64,000 bases of DNA from JAKFDI01 sp044508835 (GCA_044508835.1 JBIQHD010000024.1:1-64000), one strand, 5' to 3'. Counted from the stretch's first letter, positions 1 through 8,715 are shown. Made by a program: numbers and translations. Notes: generated by a model not told the origin, from the sequence alone.

Positions 1-6
1 TTCTTG

Positions 7-55
7 GCTACTTCTTTCGGCGAGACGAAAGAAGTAGCTCGCCCGCCGGGGCGAG
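7..55. repeat. Two adjacent intergenic hairpins at the window edge
   Basis: Bases 7-19 and 26-38 form a perfect 13-bp inverted repeat (CTACTTCTTTCG and its complement, extended by one G-C pair) with a 6-base loop. Directly after it, 38-44 and 49-55 form a second 7-bp stem (CTCGCCC/GGGCGAG). No T tract follows, so this looks more like a dispersed intergenic palindromic element than a classical terminator, although it could terminate a gene lying left of the window. Confidence 0.6.
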
Positions 56-110
56 TCCCGGCTTCTCACAACTTCGGCTGCACTTCAACCAGCCAAACCG
101 GACTGCGCGT

Positions 111-181
111 GCGCTTCGACAAGCTCAGCGCGAACGGGTTTCAGGCGGCGGGCGCTTCGATACCTCAGCGCGAACGGGTTT
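111..181. repeat. Tandem pair of short direct repeats
   Basis: An 18-base unit CTCAGCGCGAACGGGTTT occurs at 124-141 and again at 164-181. Each copy is preceded by GCGCTTCGA (112-119 region and 152-160). The 40-base period and the noncoding setting between the window edge and the first gene suggest a dispersed intergenic repeat. I see no gene in bases 1-217. Confidence 0.6.
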
Positions 182-217
182 TCATGGCGCTCTCGTACTT
201 TGGAGCGCGAACCCGTC

Positions 218-1414
218 TCAGAGCCCGAGCACGTGCTTGGCGATGATGTTGCGCTGGATCTCGTTGCTGCCGCCGTAGATCGACATGGCGCGGCGCCAGA
301 AGTAGTTGGCCGGCGCGCCGACGAGGCTGGCGTCGATCGCGGCCATGTCGCCGCGGCCGTGCAGCAGCTCGGGGTCGAGCGGCTGGCCCTGCGGCCCGGC
401 GGCCTCGAAGATCAGCTCGGTGATGCGCTGGCCGACCTCGGTGCCGCGGATCTTCAGCGCCGAGGCCAGGCCCGCGCCAGGCGAGCTGCCCGAGCCCATG
501 GCCGACAGCGCGCGCAGGGTCATGACCTCCACGGACTTCAGCTGCGCCTCCACCGACGACACCTTGGCGGCGAACACCGGGTCTTCGAGCAGCGGGCGGC
601 CGCGCGAGAGCACCGCCGAGGCGATGCGCTTCAGGCGGTTGAGCGCGAAGGTGGAGAAGCCGATGTTCGAGTTCTCCACCCGCTCGTGCTCCAGCAGGAA
701 CTTGGCGCAGGTCCAGCCCTGGCCCTCCTCGCCCACGCGCTGGGCCTTGGGCACGCGCACGTCGGTGAGGAACACCGCGTTGAACGAATGGGTGCCTTCG
801 AGCATGGGGATGGGCTGGATCTCGATGCCCGGCGTCTTCATGTCGATGAGCAGGAAGGAGATGCCCTGCTGCGGCCGCGATTCGCGGCTCGTGCGCACGA
901 GGCAGAACATCCAGTCGGCGTGGTGCGCGTAGGAGGTCCAGATCTTCTGGCCGTTGACGAGGTAGTGGTCGCCGCGGTCGTCGGCGCGGGTGGCGAGCGA
1001 AGCGAGGTCGGAGCCCGACGCCGGCTCGGAGTAGCCCTGGCACCACCACACCGTGGAGTCGCGGATGCCGGGCAGGTGCTGCGCCTTCTGCGCCTCGGTG
1101 CCGAAGTTGTAGATGACCGGGCCGACCATGCGCGGCCCGAAGGGTTGGATGGTGGGGCAGTTCAGCTCGGCGCTGGTGGTCTCGAAGATGTAGCGCTGCA
1201 CCGCGCTCCAGCCCGGGCCGCCCTGTTCCTTCGGCCAGGTGTAGGCATGCCAGCCGCGGCGGCCGAGGATCTGCTGCCAGCGCATGAAGTCCTCGCGGCC
1301 GAGGTGCAGGTCGTGGGCCACGCGCTCGGCGATGTCGCGCGGCAGGTGTTCCGCGATGAAGGCGCGCACCTCCCGGGCGAAGGCCTGCTCTTCGGGGGTG
1401 AAGGTCAGTTCCAT
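218..1414 (-). CDS. Acyl-CoA dehydrogenase
   Basis: A 398-residue FAD-dependent acyl-CoA dehydrogenase, the usual length of the family, oxidising an acyl-CoA to the 2-enoyl-CoA in the cytoplasm. The N-terminal helical domain begins MELTFTPEEQAF. The middle has the substrate/FAD signature around GYSEPASGSDLAS, and the C-terminus ends with the typical YGGSNEIQRNIIAKH stretch. The overall look resembles pimeloyl-CoA-type dehydrogenases, but the substrate cannot be read from sequence. The ATG at 1414 is chosen because AGGAG lies just upstream; it sits 4 bases after the stop of the VOC gene at 1419, so both are probably one transcript starting near 2230. A longer frame to 1525 exists but overlaps the VOC gene heavily and lacks family similarity. 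Confidence 0.93.
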   Translation of the reverse strand: MELTFTPEEQAFAREVRAFIAEHLPRDIAERVAHDLHLGREDFMRWQQILGRRGWHAYTWPKEQGGPGWSAVQRYIFETTSAELNCPTIQPFGPRMVGPVIYNFGTEAQKAQHLPGIRDSTVWWCQGYSEPASGSDLASLATRADDRGDHYLVNGQKIWTSYAHHADWMFCLVRTSRESRPQQGISFLLIDMKTPGIEIQPIPMLEGTHSFNAVFLTDVRVPKAQRVGEEGQGWTCAKFLLEHERVENSNIGFSTFALNRLKRIASAVLSRGRPLLEDPVFAAKVSSVEAQLKSVEVMTLRALSAMGSGSSPGAGLASALKIRGTEVGQRITELIFEAAGPQGQPLDPELLHGRGDMAAIDASLVGAPANYFWRRAMSIYGGSNEIQRNIIAKHVLGL

Positions 1415-1418
1415 GCGG

Positions 1419-2192
1419 TCACTCCTGCGCGGCGTGGAGCTCGAAGCGCACGCCGCCGACGTGCACGCCGCCGGCATCGGTCGCGCAGCCGCGCGCCGCG
1501 GCGGCGGCGAGCACGGCGGCGGCATCGCGCACCTGCACGTCGATGCCGGCGAGGCCCTCGCCGCGGCCGTCGGCAGCGGCGACGAAGCGCAGGCTGGCGT
1601 TGTCGAGCGCGATGCGGTGCTCGCCGCCGTGGGCCGCGGCCTCGCGCTGCAGGATCCGCGCCCAGCGCGCGGCCAGCGCGGCGGGGTCGGCGGCCTGCAG
1701 CACCGCTCCGGTGATCGCCTGCACGCGCTCGGTGCGCACGGCCGCCTGCCAGTGCGGGCCGGCCGGGCCGTAGGGGCCGTGCAGGTCGGCGCCGTGCTTG
1801 GTGGTGTTGATCTCGAGCAGCGCGCCGCCGGTGTCGCGCGGATGCAGCTGCATACCCTCGTAGTCGCCGAGGGCCAGCGGTGCGGCGATGCGCACGCCGA
1901 TGGCGGCCACGTGGTCGCGCCAGCGCGGCAGGGAATCGCTGTCGAGGATGACCATGTAGCCGCCGTCGCCCCCGCGGCGCTCGAGGTAGCGGCCGGCGGC
2001 GGTGCCTTCGGTCACCGGCGCCACGATCTCGACGAAGCTGGTGCCGAAGGGCAGCAGGGCGTTGTGCAGGCCGAAGCGGCCGACCTCCGGGTCGCGGTGG
2101 CACACCTCGACGCCGAAGACCGCCGACAGGTCGTCGACCACCGGTTCGAGCCGGGCCGCCACCAGGCAGAGCTGTCGCAGGCGCAGGTACAT
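1419..2192 (-). CDS. VOC (glyoxalase-like) superfamily protein
   Basis: A 257-residue cytoplasmic protein that appears to contain two betaalphabetabetabeta modules of the VOC/glyoxalase-like kind (roughly residues 5-125 and 145-250), close to the glyoxalase-like domain family. Metal ligands are not obvious, and the reaction is unknown. The start at 2192 is supported by AAAGGAGA just upstream; frames extending to 2336 would run through the divergent promoter region. It is first in a two-gene minus-strand operon with the acyl-CoA dehydrogenase and diverges from the CaiB-like gene. A candidate operator (2234-2244) lies between the two divergent genes, so it is probably co-regulated with the acyl-CoA cluster. 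Confidence 0.75.
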   Translation of the reverse strand: MYLRLRQLCLVAARLEPVVDDLSAVFGVEVCHRDPEVGRFGLHNALLPFGTSFVEIVAPVTEGTAAGRYLERRGGDGGYMVILDSDSLPRWRDHVAAIGVRIAAPLALGDYEGMQLHPRDTGGALLEINTTKHGADLHGPYGPAGPHWQAAVRTERVQAITGAVLQAADPAALAARWARILQREAAAHGGEHRIALDNASLRFVAAADGRGEGLAGIDVQVRDAAAVLAAAAARGCATDAGGVHVGGVRFELHAAQE

Positions 2193-2233
2193 GGGCTTGT
2201 CTCCTTTGCCGGCACCGTTGGCCGGTTCGTAAT

Positions 2234-2250
2234 AATATGATATAACAAAT
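2234..2250. promoter_or_regulatory. Candidate GntR-type operator, site A
   Basis: AATATGATATA at 2234-2244 matches the 11-bp palindrome TATATGATATA at 10 of 11 positions and continues as ACAAAT to 2250. It lies in the 142-bp divergent region between the VOC gene (start 2192) and the CaiB-like gene (start 2335) and contains a TATGAT hexamer at 2236-2241 resembling a -10 box. The same 12 bases GATATAACAAAT recur at site B (6009-6020). Confidence 0.6.
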
Positions 2251-2334
2251 GAAGAACGGCGCCAAGCGGACCTGCAGGCGCCGGGCGCGCGCAAAGGCGC
2301 CGGGTCTGGACGCCGCCCACACGGAACCCCTGCC

Positions 2335-3513
2335 ATGACATCGCTTGAAGGCGTGAAAGTTCTCGACCTGTCGCGCTACATCGCCGGACCCTACTGCGCG
2401 ATGCTGCTGGGCGACATGGGCGCCGAGGTGGTGAAGGTCGAGCCGCCCGGCAGCGGCGAGTACGCGCGCTGCGCGCTGCCCGCCGTGGGCGGGACGAGCC
2501 TCTACACCTTCATCGTCAACCGCAACAAGAAGAGCGTCGCGCTCGACCTGCGCAGCGGCGAGGGCCGGGCGCTGCTGCGCGAGCTGGTGCAGGCGGCCGA
2601 CGTGCTGGTGGAGAACTTCCGCCCCGGCACGATGGAGGCGATGGGCTTCGGCTGGGAGGCGCTGCATGCGCTCAACCCGCGCCTGGTGATGGCCCGCATC
2701 TCCGGCTTCGGCCAGGACGGGCCGCTCGCGCACAAGCAGTGCTTCGACGGCGTGGCGCAGGCCATGAGCGGCCTGATGGACCTGACCGGGCCGCAGGATG
2801 GGCCGCCGACGATGATCGGCTCGTTCATCGTCGACTACACGACGGGCATGTACGCCGCGCTGGGCGTGCTGGCGGCGCTGAACGCGCGCCATGCGAGCGG
2901 CACGGGCCAGGTGGTGGACGTGTCGCTGCTCGAGTCGGCCACCTCGTTCCTGATGACGGCGATCCCCGAGCAGGCGCTCTTCGGCACGACGATGACGCGC
3001 CGCGGCAGCCGTGACCGCTACGTCGCGCCGTCCAACACCTTCGAGGCCGGCGACGGCCGCCACGTGCTCATCGTCGGCGGCGACGACCACATGTTCCCGC
3101 GCCTCGCGCGCGCCATGGGCCGCCCCGACCTGCCGGCGGATCCGCGCTTCGCGACCATGGCCGCCCGGCTCGCGCACACGGCCGAGATCGAGGCGGAGGT
3201 CGCGGCGTGGATGAAGCGGCACGACGCGGCCACGCTGGTGTCGCTGCTCGAGGCCGAAGGCGTGCCCTGCGCCCGGGTGGCGACCGTCGACGAGGTGATG
3301 CGCAGCGAGCAGCTGCGCCACCGCGGGCACATCATGGACATCGACTACGCCGGCGCCACGGTGCCGATGCAGGGCGTGACCATGCACCTGTCCGGCACGC
3401 CGCTCACGGTGCGCCGCCCGATCCCGCGCGTGGGCGAGCACAACGCGCAGGTGCTGCGCGAATGGCTGGGGCGGGGCGCCGAGGCGCCCGCCCGCAGCGT
3501 CGACAGGGCCTGA
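2335..3513 (+). CDS. CaiB/BaiF-family CoA transferase
   Basis: A 392-residue family III CoA transferase, full length for the family. It moves CoA between an acyl-CoA donor and a carboxylic acid. Visible family marks are the N-terminal LSRYIAGPYCAMLLGDMGAEVVKVE block, the VENFRPG block near residue 90, and the DYTTGMYAALGVLAAL helix near 170-190, which holds the expected catalytic aspartate region. It heads a plus-strand run of two crotonases and an SDR with gaps of 25 to 35 bases, so it probably activates the acid that these enzymes degrade. Site A upstream suggests GntR control. The specific acid is unknown. Confidence 0.92.
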   Translation: MTSLEGVKVLDLSRYIAGPYCAMLLGDMGAEVVKVEPPGSGEYARCALPAVGGTSLYTFIVNRNKKSVALDLRSGEGRALLRELVQAADVLVENFRPGTMEAMGFGWEALHALNPRLVMARISGFGQDGPLAHKQCFDGVAQAMSGLMDLTGPQDGPPTMIGSFIVDYTTGMYAALGVLAALNARHASGTGQVVDVSLLESATSFLMTAIPEQALFGTTMTRRGSRDRYVAPSNTFEAGDGRHVLIVGGDDHMFPRLARAMGRPDLPADPRFATMAARLAHTAEIEAEVAAWMKRHDAATLVSLLEAEGVPCARVATVDEVMRSEQLRHRGHIMDIDYAGATVPMQGVTMHLSGTPLTVRRPIPRVGEHNAQVLREWLGRGAEAPARSVDRA

Positions 3514-3538
3514 ATCCGCAACACCCCAGGAGACTTCC

Positions 3539-4330
3539 ATGACCGGCGAACTGATCGAAACCCGCGACGACGGCGTGCTCACGCTCACGCTGAACCGCCC
3601 CGAGCGCCTGAACGCGCTCACGGTGCCCATGACCGAGGCGCTGCTCGACGCCCTGCGCCGCGCCGCGGTGGACCCCGCGGTGCGCGCGGTGCTCCTCACC
3701 GGCGCCGGCCGCGGCTTCTGCGCCGGCGGCGACGTGAAGGCGATGGCCGAGGACGCCGGCGAGCCGAAGACGCTGGAGGCGCGCGCGCAGATGCTGCGCG
3801 AGCACATGGAGTGCTCGCGCCTGCTGCACGAGATGCCCAAGCCGACGATCGCCGTCGCGCGCGGCGCGGTGGCCGGCGCCGGGCTGTCGCTGGCGCTCGC
3901 CTGCGACCTGCTGATCGCCGGCGACACCCTCAAGCTGACCTCGGCCTTCGTGAAGGTGGGGCTGTCGGGCGACTTCGGCAGCACGTACTTCCTGACCAAG
4001 CTGCTCGGCCCGCGCGCCCGCGAGTTCGCGCTGCTGTCGCCGGTGCTCGGCGCCGGCGAGGCGCTGCAGCTCGGCCTCGTCTCGCGCGTGCTGCCCGACG
4101 CCGAGCTCGACGTCGAGGGCCGTGCGCTGGCGCGCCGCCTGGCCGACGGGCCGACGATCACGCTCGGCCACATCAAGGCCAACCTCAACGCGGCGGAGCA
4201 GGGCTTCACGCTCGCCCAGGCGCTCGACCACGAGGCCATCCGCCACATCCGCTGCGGCATGACCGACGACCACCTCGAGGCCGCCCGCGCCTTCGTCGAG
4301 AAGCGCGCGCCGGTCTTTCGCAACCGCTGA
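3539..4330 (+). CDS. Enoyl-CoA hydratase/isomerase family protein (crotonase 1)
   Basis: A 263-residue crotonase-fold enzyme acting on acyl-CoA thioesters. The first oxyanion-hole segment GAGRGFCAGGDVKAM lies near residue 60 and the second, GAVAGAGLSLALACDL, near residue 110. Where a typical hydratase has its second catalytic glutamate, this protein shows LSGDFGST, so it may be a PaaG-like isomerase or another crotonase activity rather than a classical hydratase. AGGAG occurs before the ATG. It follows the CaiB-like gene by 25 bases and precedes the SDR, in one likely operon. Confidence 0.9.
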   Translation: MTGELIETRDDGVLTLTLNRPERLNALTVPMTEALLDALRRAAVDPAVRAVLLTGAGRGFCAGGDVKAMAEDAGEPKTLEARAQMLREHMECSRLLHEMPKPTIAVARGAVAGAGLSLALACDLLIAGDTLKLTSAFVKVGLSGDFGSTYFLTKLLGPRAREFALLSPVLGAGEALQLGLVSRVLPDAELDVEGRALARRLADGPTITLGHIKANLNAAEQGFTLAQALDHEAIRHIRCGMTDDHLEAARAFVEKRAPVFRNR

Positions 4331-4364
4331 CCGCGCCCCGCCGAACCACTGCCCAGGAGACCCC

Positions 4365-5135
4365 ATGGACCGCTTCTCGCTCAAGGACAAGACCGCCATC
4401 GTCACCGGCTCGTCGCGCGGCATCGGCCGCGCCATCGCCGTCGCCTACGCCCGCGCCGGCGCGCGGGTGGTGATCACCAGCCGCAAGGCCGACGCCTGCC
4501 GCGCCGTCGTCGACCAGCTCCGGGCCGAGGGCCTGGAGGCCATGGCCATCGCGTGCAACATCTCCAGCAAGGAGCAGATCCATGCGCTGGCCGACCAGGC
4601 CGAGGCCGCCTACGGGCCGGCCGACGTGCTGGTGTGCAACGCGGCGGTGAACCCCTTCTACGGGCCGATGTCGGAGATCCCGGACGATGCGTTCGCCAAG
4701 GTGCTGGACGTGAACATCCGCTCCAACCTCTGGCTGGTCAACCGCGTGGCGCCGGGCATGGCGGCGCGCGGCGGCGGCTCGGTGGTCATCATCAGCTCGA
4801 TCGCCGGGCTCACCGGCTCGCGGGTGCTCGGCGCCTACGCCATCTCCAAGGCGGCCGACATGCAGCTCGCGCGCAACCTCGCGCTCGAATGGGGCAAGCG
4901 GGGCGTGCGCGCCAACTGCATCGCGCCGGGGCTGGTGAAGACCGATTTCGCCAAGGCGCTGTGGGACAACCCCGACACGCTGGCCGCCGCGCTGGCGTCG
5001 AGCCCGCTGAACATGATCGGCGAGCCCGAGGACATCGCCGGCGCGGCGCTGCTGCTCGGCTCGGACGCCGGGCGCTTCATCACCGGCACCACCATCGTGG
5101 TGGACGGCGGCGCCACGGTGCGCGGCGAAGCGTGA
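4365..5135 (+). CDS. SDR-family oxidoreductase
   Basis: A 256-residue classical short-chain dehydrogenase. The cofactor motif GSSRGIGRA lies near residues 14-22, the NAA motif near 90, the catalytic Ser in IISSIAG, the YAISK active site near 155, and the ITGTTIVVDGG C-terminal motif is present. It probably oxidises the 3-hydroxyacyl-CoA (or a hydroxylated intermediate) made by the neighbouring crotonases, using NAD(P). Position between two crotonase genes in the same operon supports this role; the exact substrate is inference. Confidence 0.92.
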   Translation: MDRFSLKDKTAIVTGSSRGIGRAIAVAYARAGARVVITSRKADACRAVVDQLRAEGLEAMAIACNISSKEQIHALADQAEAAYGPADVLVCNAAVNPFYGPMSEIPDDAFAKVLDVNIRSNLWLVNRVAPGMAARGGGSVVIISSIAGLTGSRVLGAYAISKAADMQLARNLALEWGKRGVRANCIAPGLVKTDFAKALWDNPDTLAAALASSPLNMIGEPEDIAGAALLLGSDAGRFITGTTIVVDGGATVRGEA

Positions 5136-5164
5136 ACCGCGGCATGGACCAACGGGAGCAGCGC

Positions 5165-5986
5165 ATGGACTACCGGGAAATCATCGTCGACACCGCCGAC
5201 GCGGTGTGCACCGTCACCCTCAACCGGCCCGACAAGCTCAACGCCTGGACGGCGCGCATGGAGGCGGAGTTCCGCCACGCGGTGGAGGCGGCCGCGGGGG
5301 ACGCGGGCGTGCGCGCCATCGTCGTCACCGGGGCCGGCCGCGGCTTCTGCGCGGGGGCCGACATGTCGATCCTCGAAGCGGGTGTGGCCGGTGGCGGCAA
5401 GCCTGCGCCCGGCGAGGCCGAGGCCCCGGCGGCGGCGCCCGCGGGGCCCGGCGCGAACTACGCGCACCGCTTCAGCTACCTGCTGCAGGTCCCGAAGCCG
5501 ATCTTCGCGGCCATCAACGGCCCGATCGCCGGCATCGGCCTGTGCATGGTGCTGTTCTGCGACTTCCGCTACATGGCCGAGGGGCAGAAGCTCACCACCG
5601 CCTTCGCGCGGCGCGGGCTGATCGCCGAGCACGGCGCCTCGTGGATGCTGCCGCGCCTCGTGGGCCTCACGAACGCGCTCGACCTCCTGTACTCGGCGCG
5701 CATGGTGATGACGCAGGAGGCCGCGGCCATGGGGCTGGTCAAGGCCCTGCCGGCCGACGGCGTGCGCGAGGCGGTGCAGGGCATCGCGCGCGAGATGACG
5801 CGCACGGCGTCGCCGCGCTCCATCGGCGTGATCAAGCGGCAGGTGTTCGACGGGCTGTTCCAGGACCTCGACGAGGCCTGGCGCCGCGCCGACGCCGACA
5901 TGGCGGCCTCCTTCGCGAGCGACGATTTCCGCGAAGGCGTGGCGCATTTCCTCGAAAAGCGCGAACCCGCCTTCACGGGGCGGTGA
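5165..5986 (+). CDS. Enoyl-CoA hydratase family protein (crotonase 2)
   Basis: A 273-residue crotonase-fold enzyme. The oxyanion-hole motif GAGRGFCAGADMSIL lies near residue 60, followed by an unusual Gly/Ala/Pro-rich insert (about residues 77-95), then GPIAGIGLCMVLFCD and an IAEHGAS segment retaining a glutamate where hydratases carry one catalytic acid. This makes it a better hydratase candidate than crotonase 1. The ATG at 5165 is preceded by GGGAG at 5154-5158 with 6-base spacing; an in-frame ATG at 5144 has weaker support. It ends the plus-strand operon before the GntR gene. Confidence 0.9.
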   Translation: MDYREIIVDTADAVCTVTLNRPDKLNAWTARMEAEFRHAVEAAAGDAGVRAIVVTGAGRGFCAGADMSILEAGVAGGGKPAPGEAEAPAAAPAGPGANYAHRFSYLLQVPKPIFAAINGPIAGIGLCMVLFCDFRYMAEGQKLTTAFARRGLIAEHGASWMLPRLVGLTNALDLLYSARMVMTQEAAAMGLVKALPADGVREAVQGIAREMTRTASPRSIGVIKRQVFDGLFQDLDEAWRRADADMAASFASDDFREGVAHFLEKREPAFTGR

Positions 5987-6003
5987 CAGCGCGGCGCCGA
6001 GCG

Positions 6004-6020
6004 AATACGATATAACAAAT
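6004..6020. promoter_or_regulatory. Candidate GntR-type operator, site B
   Basis: AATACGATATA (6004-6014) followed by ACAAAT (to 6020) lies 68 bases before the GntR gene at 6088 and just after the crotonase 2 stop. It is the weakest palindrome of the set (two departures from TATATGATATA), but shares GATATAACAAAT exactly with site A. Its place suggests control of the regulator by itself or by its paralogue. Confidence 0.5.
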
Positions 6021-6087
6021 CGCGCCTTGCACAGGCAGCCGCCCGACGCGCGCCCCGGGCTCGACGACCCACAGGAAGGCCAACGAC

Positions 6088-6795
6088 ATGCAAGACACTC
6101 CCCTGGCGCGCGAGAGCCTGAACGGCCAGGCCTACGCGCGGCTGTGCCGCGACCTCAAGGCCGGCCGCTTCGCCCCCGGCGAGAAGCTCAAGCTGCGCGA
6201 CCTGGCGCAGCAGATGGGCATCAGCCCGACGCCGGTACGCGAGGCGCTGGCGCGGCTGATCTCGGAGCAGGCGCTCGAGCAGGTGGGCCACCATTCGGTG
6301 CGCGTGCCGGTGCTGAGCGAGGAGCGCTTCCGCGAGGTGCGCGACCTGCGCATGACGCTGGAAGGCGAGGCCGCGGCCCGCGCCGCGCTGCGCGCGACCC
6401 CGCAGGACGTGGGTGCGCTCGCCGCCGTCCATGAGCGGATGGCCGCGCACCGCGAGGCGGGCGACGACGCGGCCGCGCGGCTCGAGTCCGAGCACTTCCA
6501 CATGGAGGTGTACCGCCTGGCCGGCATGCCGGTGCTGCAGCGCATGGTGGAGAGCCTGTGGCTGCTGTGCGGGCCGCTGATGAAGGGCCTGGACAGCCGC
6601 GCCATGAGCCAGCCGCGCAAGCAGCATCCGCACCTGCTGGTGCTGCGCGGACTGCGCCGGGCGGATGGCGAACTGGCGCGCCAGGGCGTGCACGAGGAGA
6701 TCGAGCGCACCACCGCGCCGATCCTCGCCTACCTGCGCGAGCAGGCCGGCGCGGCGCCCGCCGCGCGCACGCGGCGATCCGCGGTGGCGGCGTAG
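6088..6795 (+). CDS. GntR-family transcriptional regulator with FCD domain (first of two)
   Basis: A 235-residue FadR-subfamily GntR regulator. The winged helix-turn-helix covers about residues 12-75, with LRDLAQQMGISPTPVREAL as recognition region. The all-helical FCD ligand-binding domain follows (about 85-215) with the usual histidines in HFHMEVYRLAG and in the late HPHLLVL segment, typical of metal-assisted binding of small carboxylates. It lies between the crotonase operon and the acyl-CoA ligase and has site B upstream. It probably represses the acyl-CoA genes until an acid or acyl-CoA effector binds; which of the six sites it binds is unknown. Confidence 0.93.
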   Translation: MQDTPLARESLNGQAYARLCRDLKAGRFAPGEKLKLRDLAQQMGISPTPVREALARLISEQALEQVGHHSVRVPVLSEERFREVRDLRMTLEGEAAARAALRATPQDVGALAAVHERMAAHREAGDDAAARLESEHFHMEVYRLAGMPVLQRMVESLWLLCGPLMKGLDSRAMSQPRKQHPHLLVLRGLRRADGELARQGVHEEIERTTAPILAYLREQAGAAPAARTRRSAVAA

Positions 6796-7011
6796 GCCCA
6801 AGCGCGACGGCGCCGGACGCGCCGCTTCCATGAATCCGCGCGATCCGTCTCCATGCCGAATTTTCATTCGGCCCCGCCCGCGCGCAGGCTTCCCGTTGCC
6901 GGCATGATCGAGCGGGCGGCGAGGGGCCGGGACAGGCCTGCACCGCCGCGAACGGCCCGCCGGCATCCTGCGCCGCGGGCCGGGGGAGGGGCGACATGGA
7001 GACGAGAGCGC

Positions 7012-8691
7012 ATGACGACCTACCGGCACGGGCGCCGACCGCTGCATGAGTACCTGCGCCTGCACGCGCGGGAGACGCCGGACAAGCCGGCCCTCGTGTG
7101 GTACGGCCGGCGCATCGGCTACGCCGAGCTCGACGCGCTGAGCGACCGCTTCGCCCAGTGCCTGCACGAGCGCGGCATCGGCCAGGGCGACGTGGTGATG
7201 CTGTTCATGCACAACTGCCCGCAGCACCTCGTGGCGCACCTCGGCGTGCAGAAGCTCGGCGCGGTGGTGAGCACCTGCAACCCGCTGTCCAAGGCCTACG
7301 AGTTCGGCCACCAGGCGCGCGAGCTCGACGCGGCGGCCGTCGTCGCCGGCGACGAGCTGATGGGGGTGGTGGAGCTGTCGGGCGTGCTGCGCACGGTGCG
7401 GCACGTGTTCGCCGTCGACTACGGCCGCATGCTGCCGCGGGTGCTGGCGATGGACGTGCCCAACGAGGTCCGCCTGCGCGGCGACGCGCGAGCGCCGCTG
7501 CCGTCGTTCGCGACCGACTTCGACGACGCCGTCGATGCCGCCGGGCCGCTGCGGCACCGCCCCGACATCGACATCGAGGACGTGGCCCTGATGGCCTACA
7601 CCTCCGGCAGCACCGGCCTGCCGAAGGCGGCGATGCTCAGCCACCACAACGTGATCTTCAAGGCCGCCGTCAGCGCCGACGGGTTCGCCATCTCGGCCGA
7701 CGACGTGATGCTGTCGGACACGGGGCTGCACCACATCTCCGGCATGACGACCGGGCTCACCGTCCCGATCTACGCCGGCGCGACGCTGGTGCTGCTGCAC
7801 CGCTTCGACGGCGTGGCCGTGCTGCAGGCCATCGAGGCATGCCGGGTGAGCTGGTGGTACACGATGGCACCCGGCCTGCCCTCGGCCCTGGGCGCCGACG
7901 ACGCGCACACCTTCGACCTGTCGTCCCTGCGCACCACGGTGGCCACCAGCTTCGGCGTGCAACTCACCGAGCCGCTGGCGCGGCGCTGGAGCGCCTTCGC
8001 CAACGGCTGCCTGGTGTACGAGGCGGGCTACGGCCTGAGCGAGACCCACACCTGCGACACGCTGATGCCGCGCGACGCCATCAAGTGGGGCACCAACGGC
8101 AAGCCCGTGCCCGGGGTGGAGGTGCGCATCGTCGACCCCGACGGCGGCGGCGACCTGCCCTGCGGCGAGCGCGGCGAGATCCTGCTGCGCGGGCCGGCCG
8201 CGTTCAAGGGCTACTGGCGCCGCCCCGAGGCCACGGCCGAGGCGGCGTGCGCCGGCGGCTGGGTGCGCACGGGCGACATCGGCGTGCTGGACGACGAGGG
8301 CTACCTCACCTTCCTCGGCCGCGCCAAGGAGATGATCAAGGTCTGGAGCTACAGCGTCTTTCCCGAGGAGGTGGAGGCCATCCTCGCCACCCACCCGGAC
8401 GTGCGCCAGGTCGCCGTCGTCGGCTGCCCCGATCCGAACCGCGGCGAGGCGCTGCAGGCCTACGTGGTGCTCAGCGCCGCGGCGGCGGCGCGCGCCATGC
8501 TCGCCAGCGGGCACGAGGCCGAGGACCAGATCATCGAGTGGTGCCTGAAGCACATGGCGCACTACAAGGTGCCGCGCAGCGTCATCCTGCGCCACGGCCT
8601 GCCGACCACCGGCTCGGGCAAGCTGCTGCGCCGCATGCTGCGCGAGCCGGCGGCGTCGGCGCCGGCGGGGCTGCGGTTCGCGTACCGCTGA
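7012..8691 (+). CDS. AMP-dependent acyl-CoA synthetase/ligase
   Basis: A 559-residue adenylate-forming enzyme of the acyl-CoA synthetase (ANL) superfamily, activating a carboxylic acid to its CoA thioester with ATP. The phosphate loop YTSGSTGLPKAAML lies near residue 200, the GYGLSET motif near 345, the GRAKEMIKVWSYSVFPEEVE hinge near 445, and the TGSGKLLRR lysine near the end. The start at 7012 follows a GGAGA-type ribosome site; an earlier in-frame start at 6853 would add 53 residues with no family similarity. Its overall look is close to CaiC-like or long-chain ligases. It follows the GntR gene and converges with the second acyl-CoA dehydrogenase. Confidence 0.93.
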   Translation: MTTYRHGRRPLHEYLRLHARETPDKPALVWYGRRIGYAELDALSDRFAQCLHERGIGQGDVVMLFMHNCPQHLVAHLGVQKLGAVVSTCNPLSKAYEFGHQARELDAAAVVAGDELMGVVELSGVLRTVRHVFAVDYGRMLPRVLAMDVPNEVRLRGDARAPLPSFATDFDDAVDAAGPLRHRPDIDIEDVALMAYTSGSTGLPKAAMLSHHNVIFKAAVSADGFAISADDVMLSDTGLHHISGMTTGLTVPIYAGATLVLLHRFDGVAVLQAIEACRVSWWYTMAPGLPSALGADDAHTFDLSSLRTTVATSFGVQLTEPLARRWSAFANGCLVYEAGYGLSETHTCDTLMPRDAIKWGTNGKPVPGVEVRIVDPDGGGDLPCGERGEILLRGPAAFKGYWRRPEATAEAACAGGWVRTGDIGVLDDEGYLTFLGRAKEMIKVWSYSVFPEEVEAILATHPDVRQVAVVGCPDPNRGEALQAYVVLSAAAAARAMLASGHEAEDQIIEWCLKHMAHYKVPRSVILRHGLPTTGSGKLLRRMLREPAASAPAGLRFAYR

Positions 8692-8715
8692 GCCGGCCGG
8701 CCCGGCGCGGCGGCG

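Noticed and set aside
4..246. Small 80-codon frame at the left edge
   Set aside because: It spans the hairpins and direct repeats and overlaps the end of the acyl-CoA dehydrogenase gene; no ribosome site.
1405..4323. A 972-codon open frame on the minus strand across the CaiB-crotonase region
   Set aside because: It is the antisense shadow of the CaiB-like and crotonase genes; composition is repetitive Arg/Ala/His with no family motif, as expected for third-position G+C bias.
6855..6872. GCCGAA-TTTTCA-TTCGGC hairpin before the acyl-CoA ligase as an operator
   Set aside because: A single 6-bp stem with no second copy in the window and no relation to the repeated palindrome; chance is likely.
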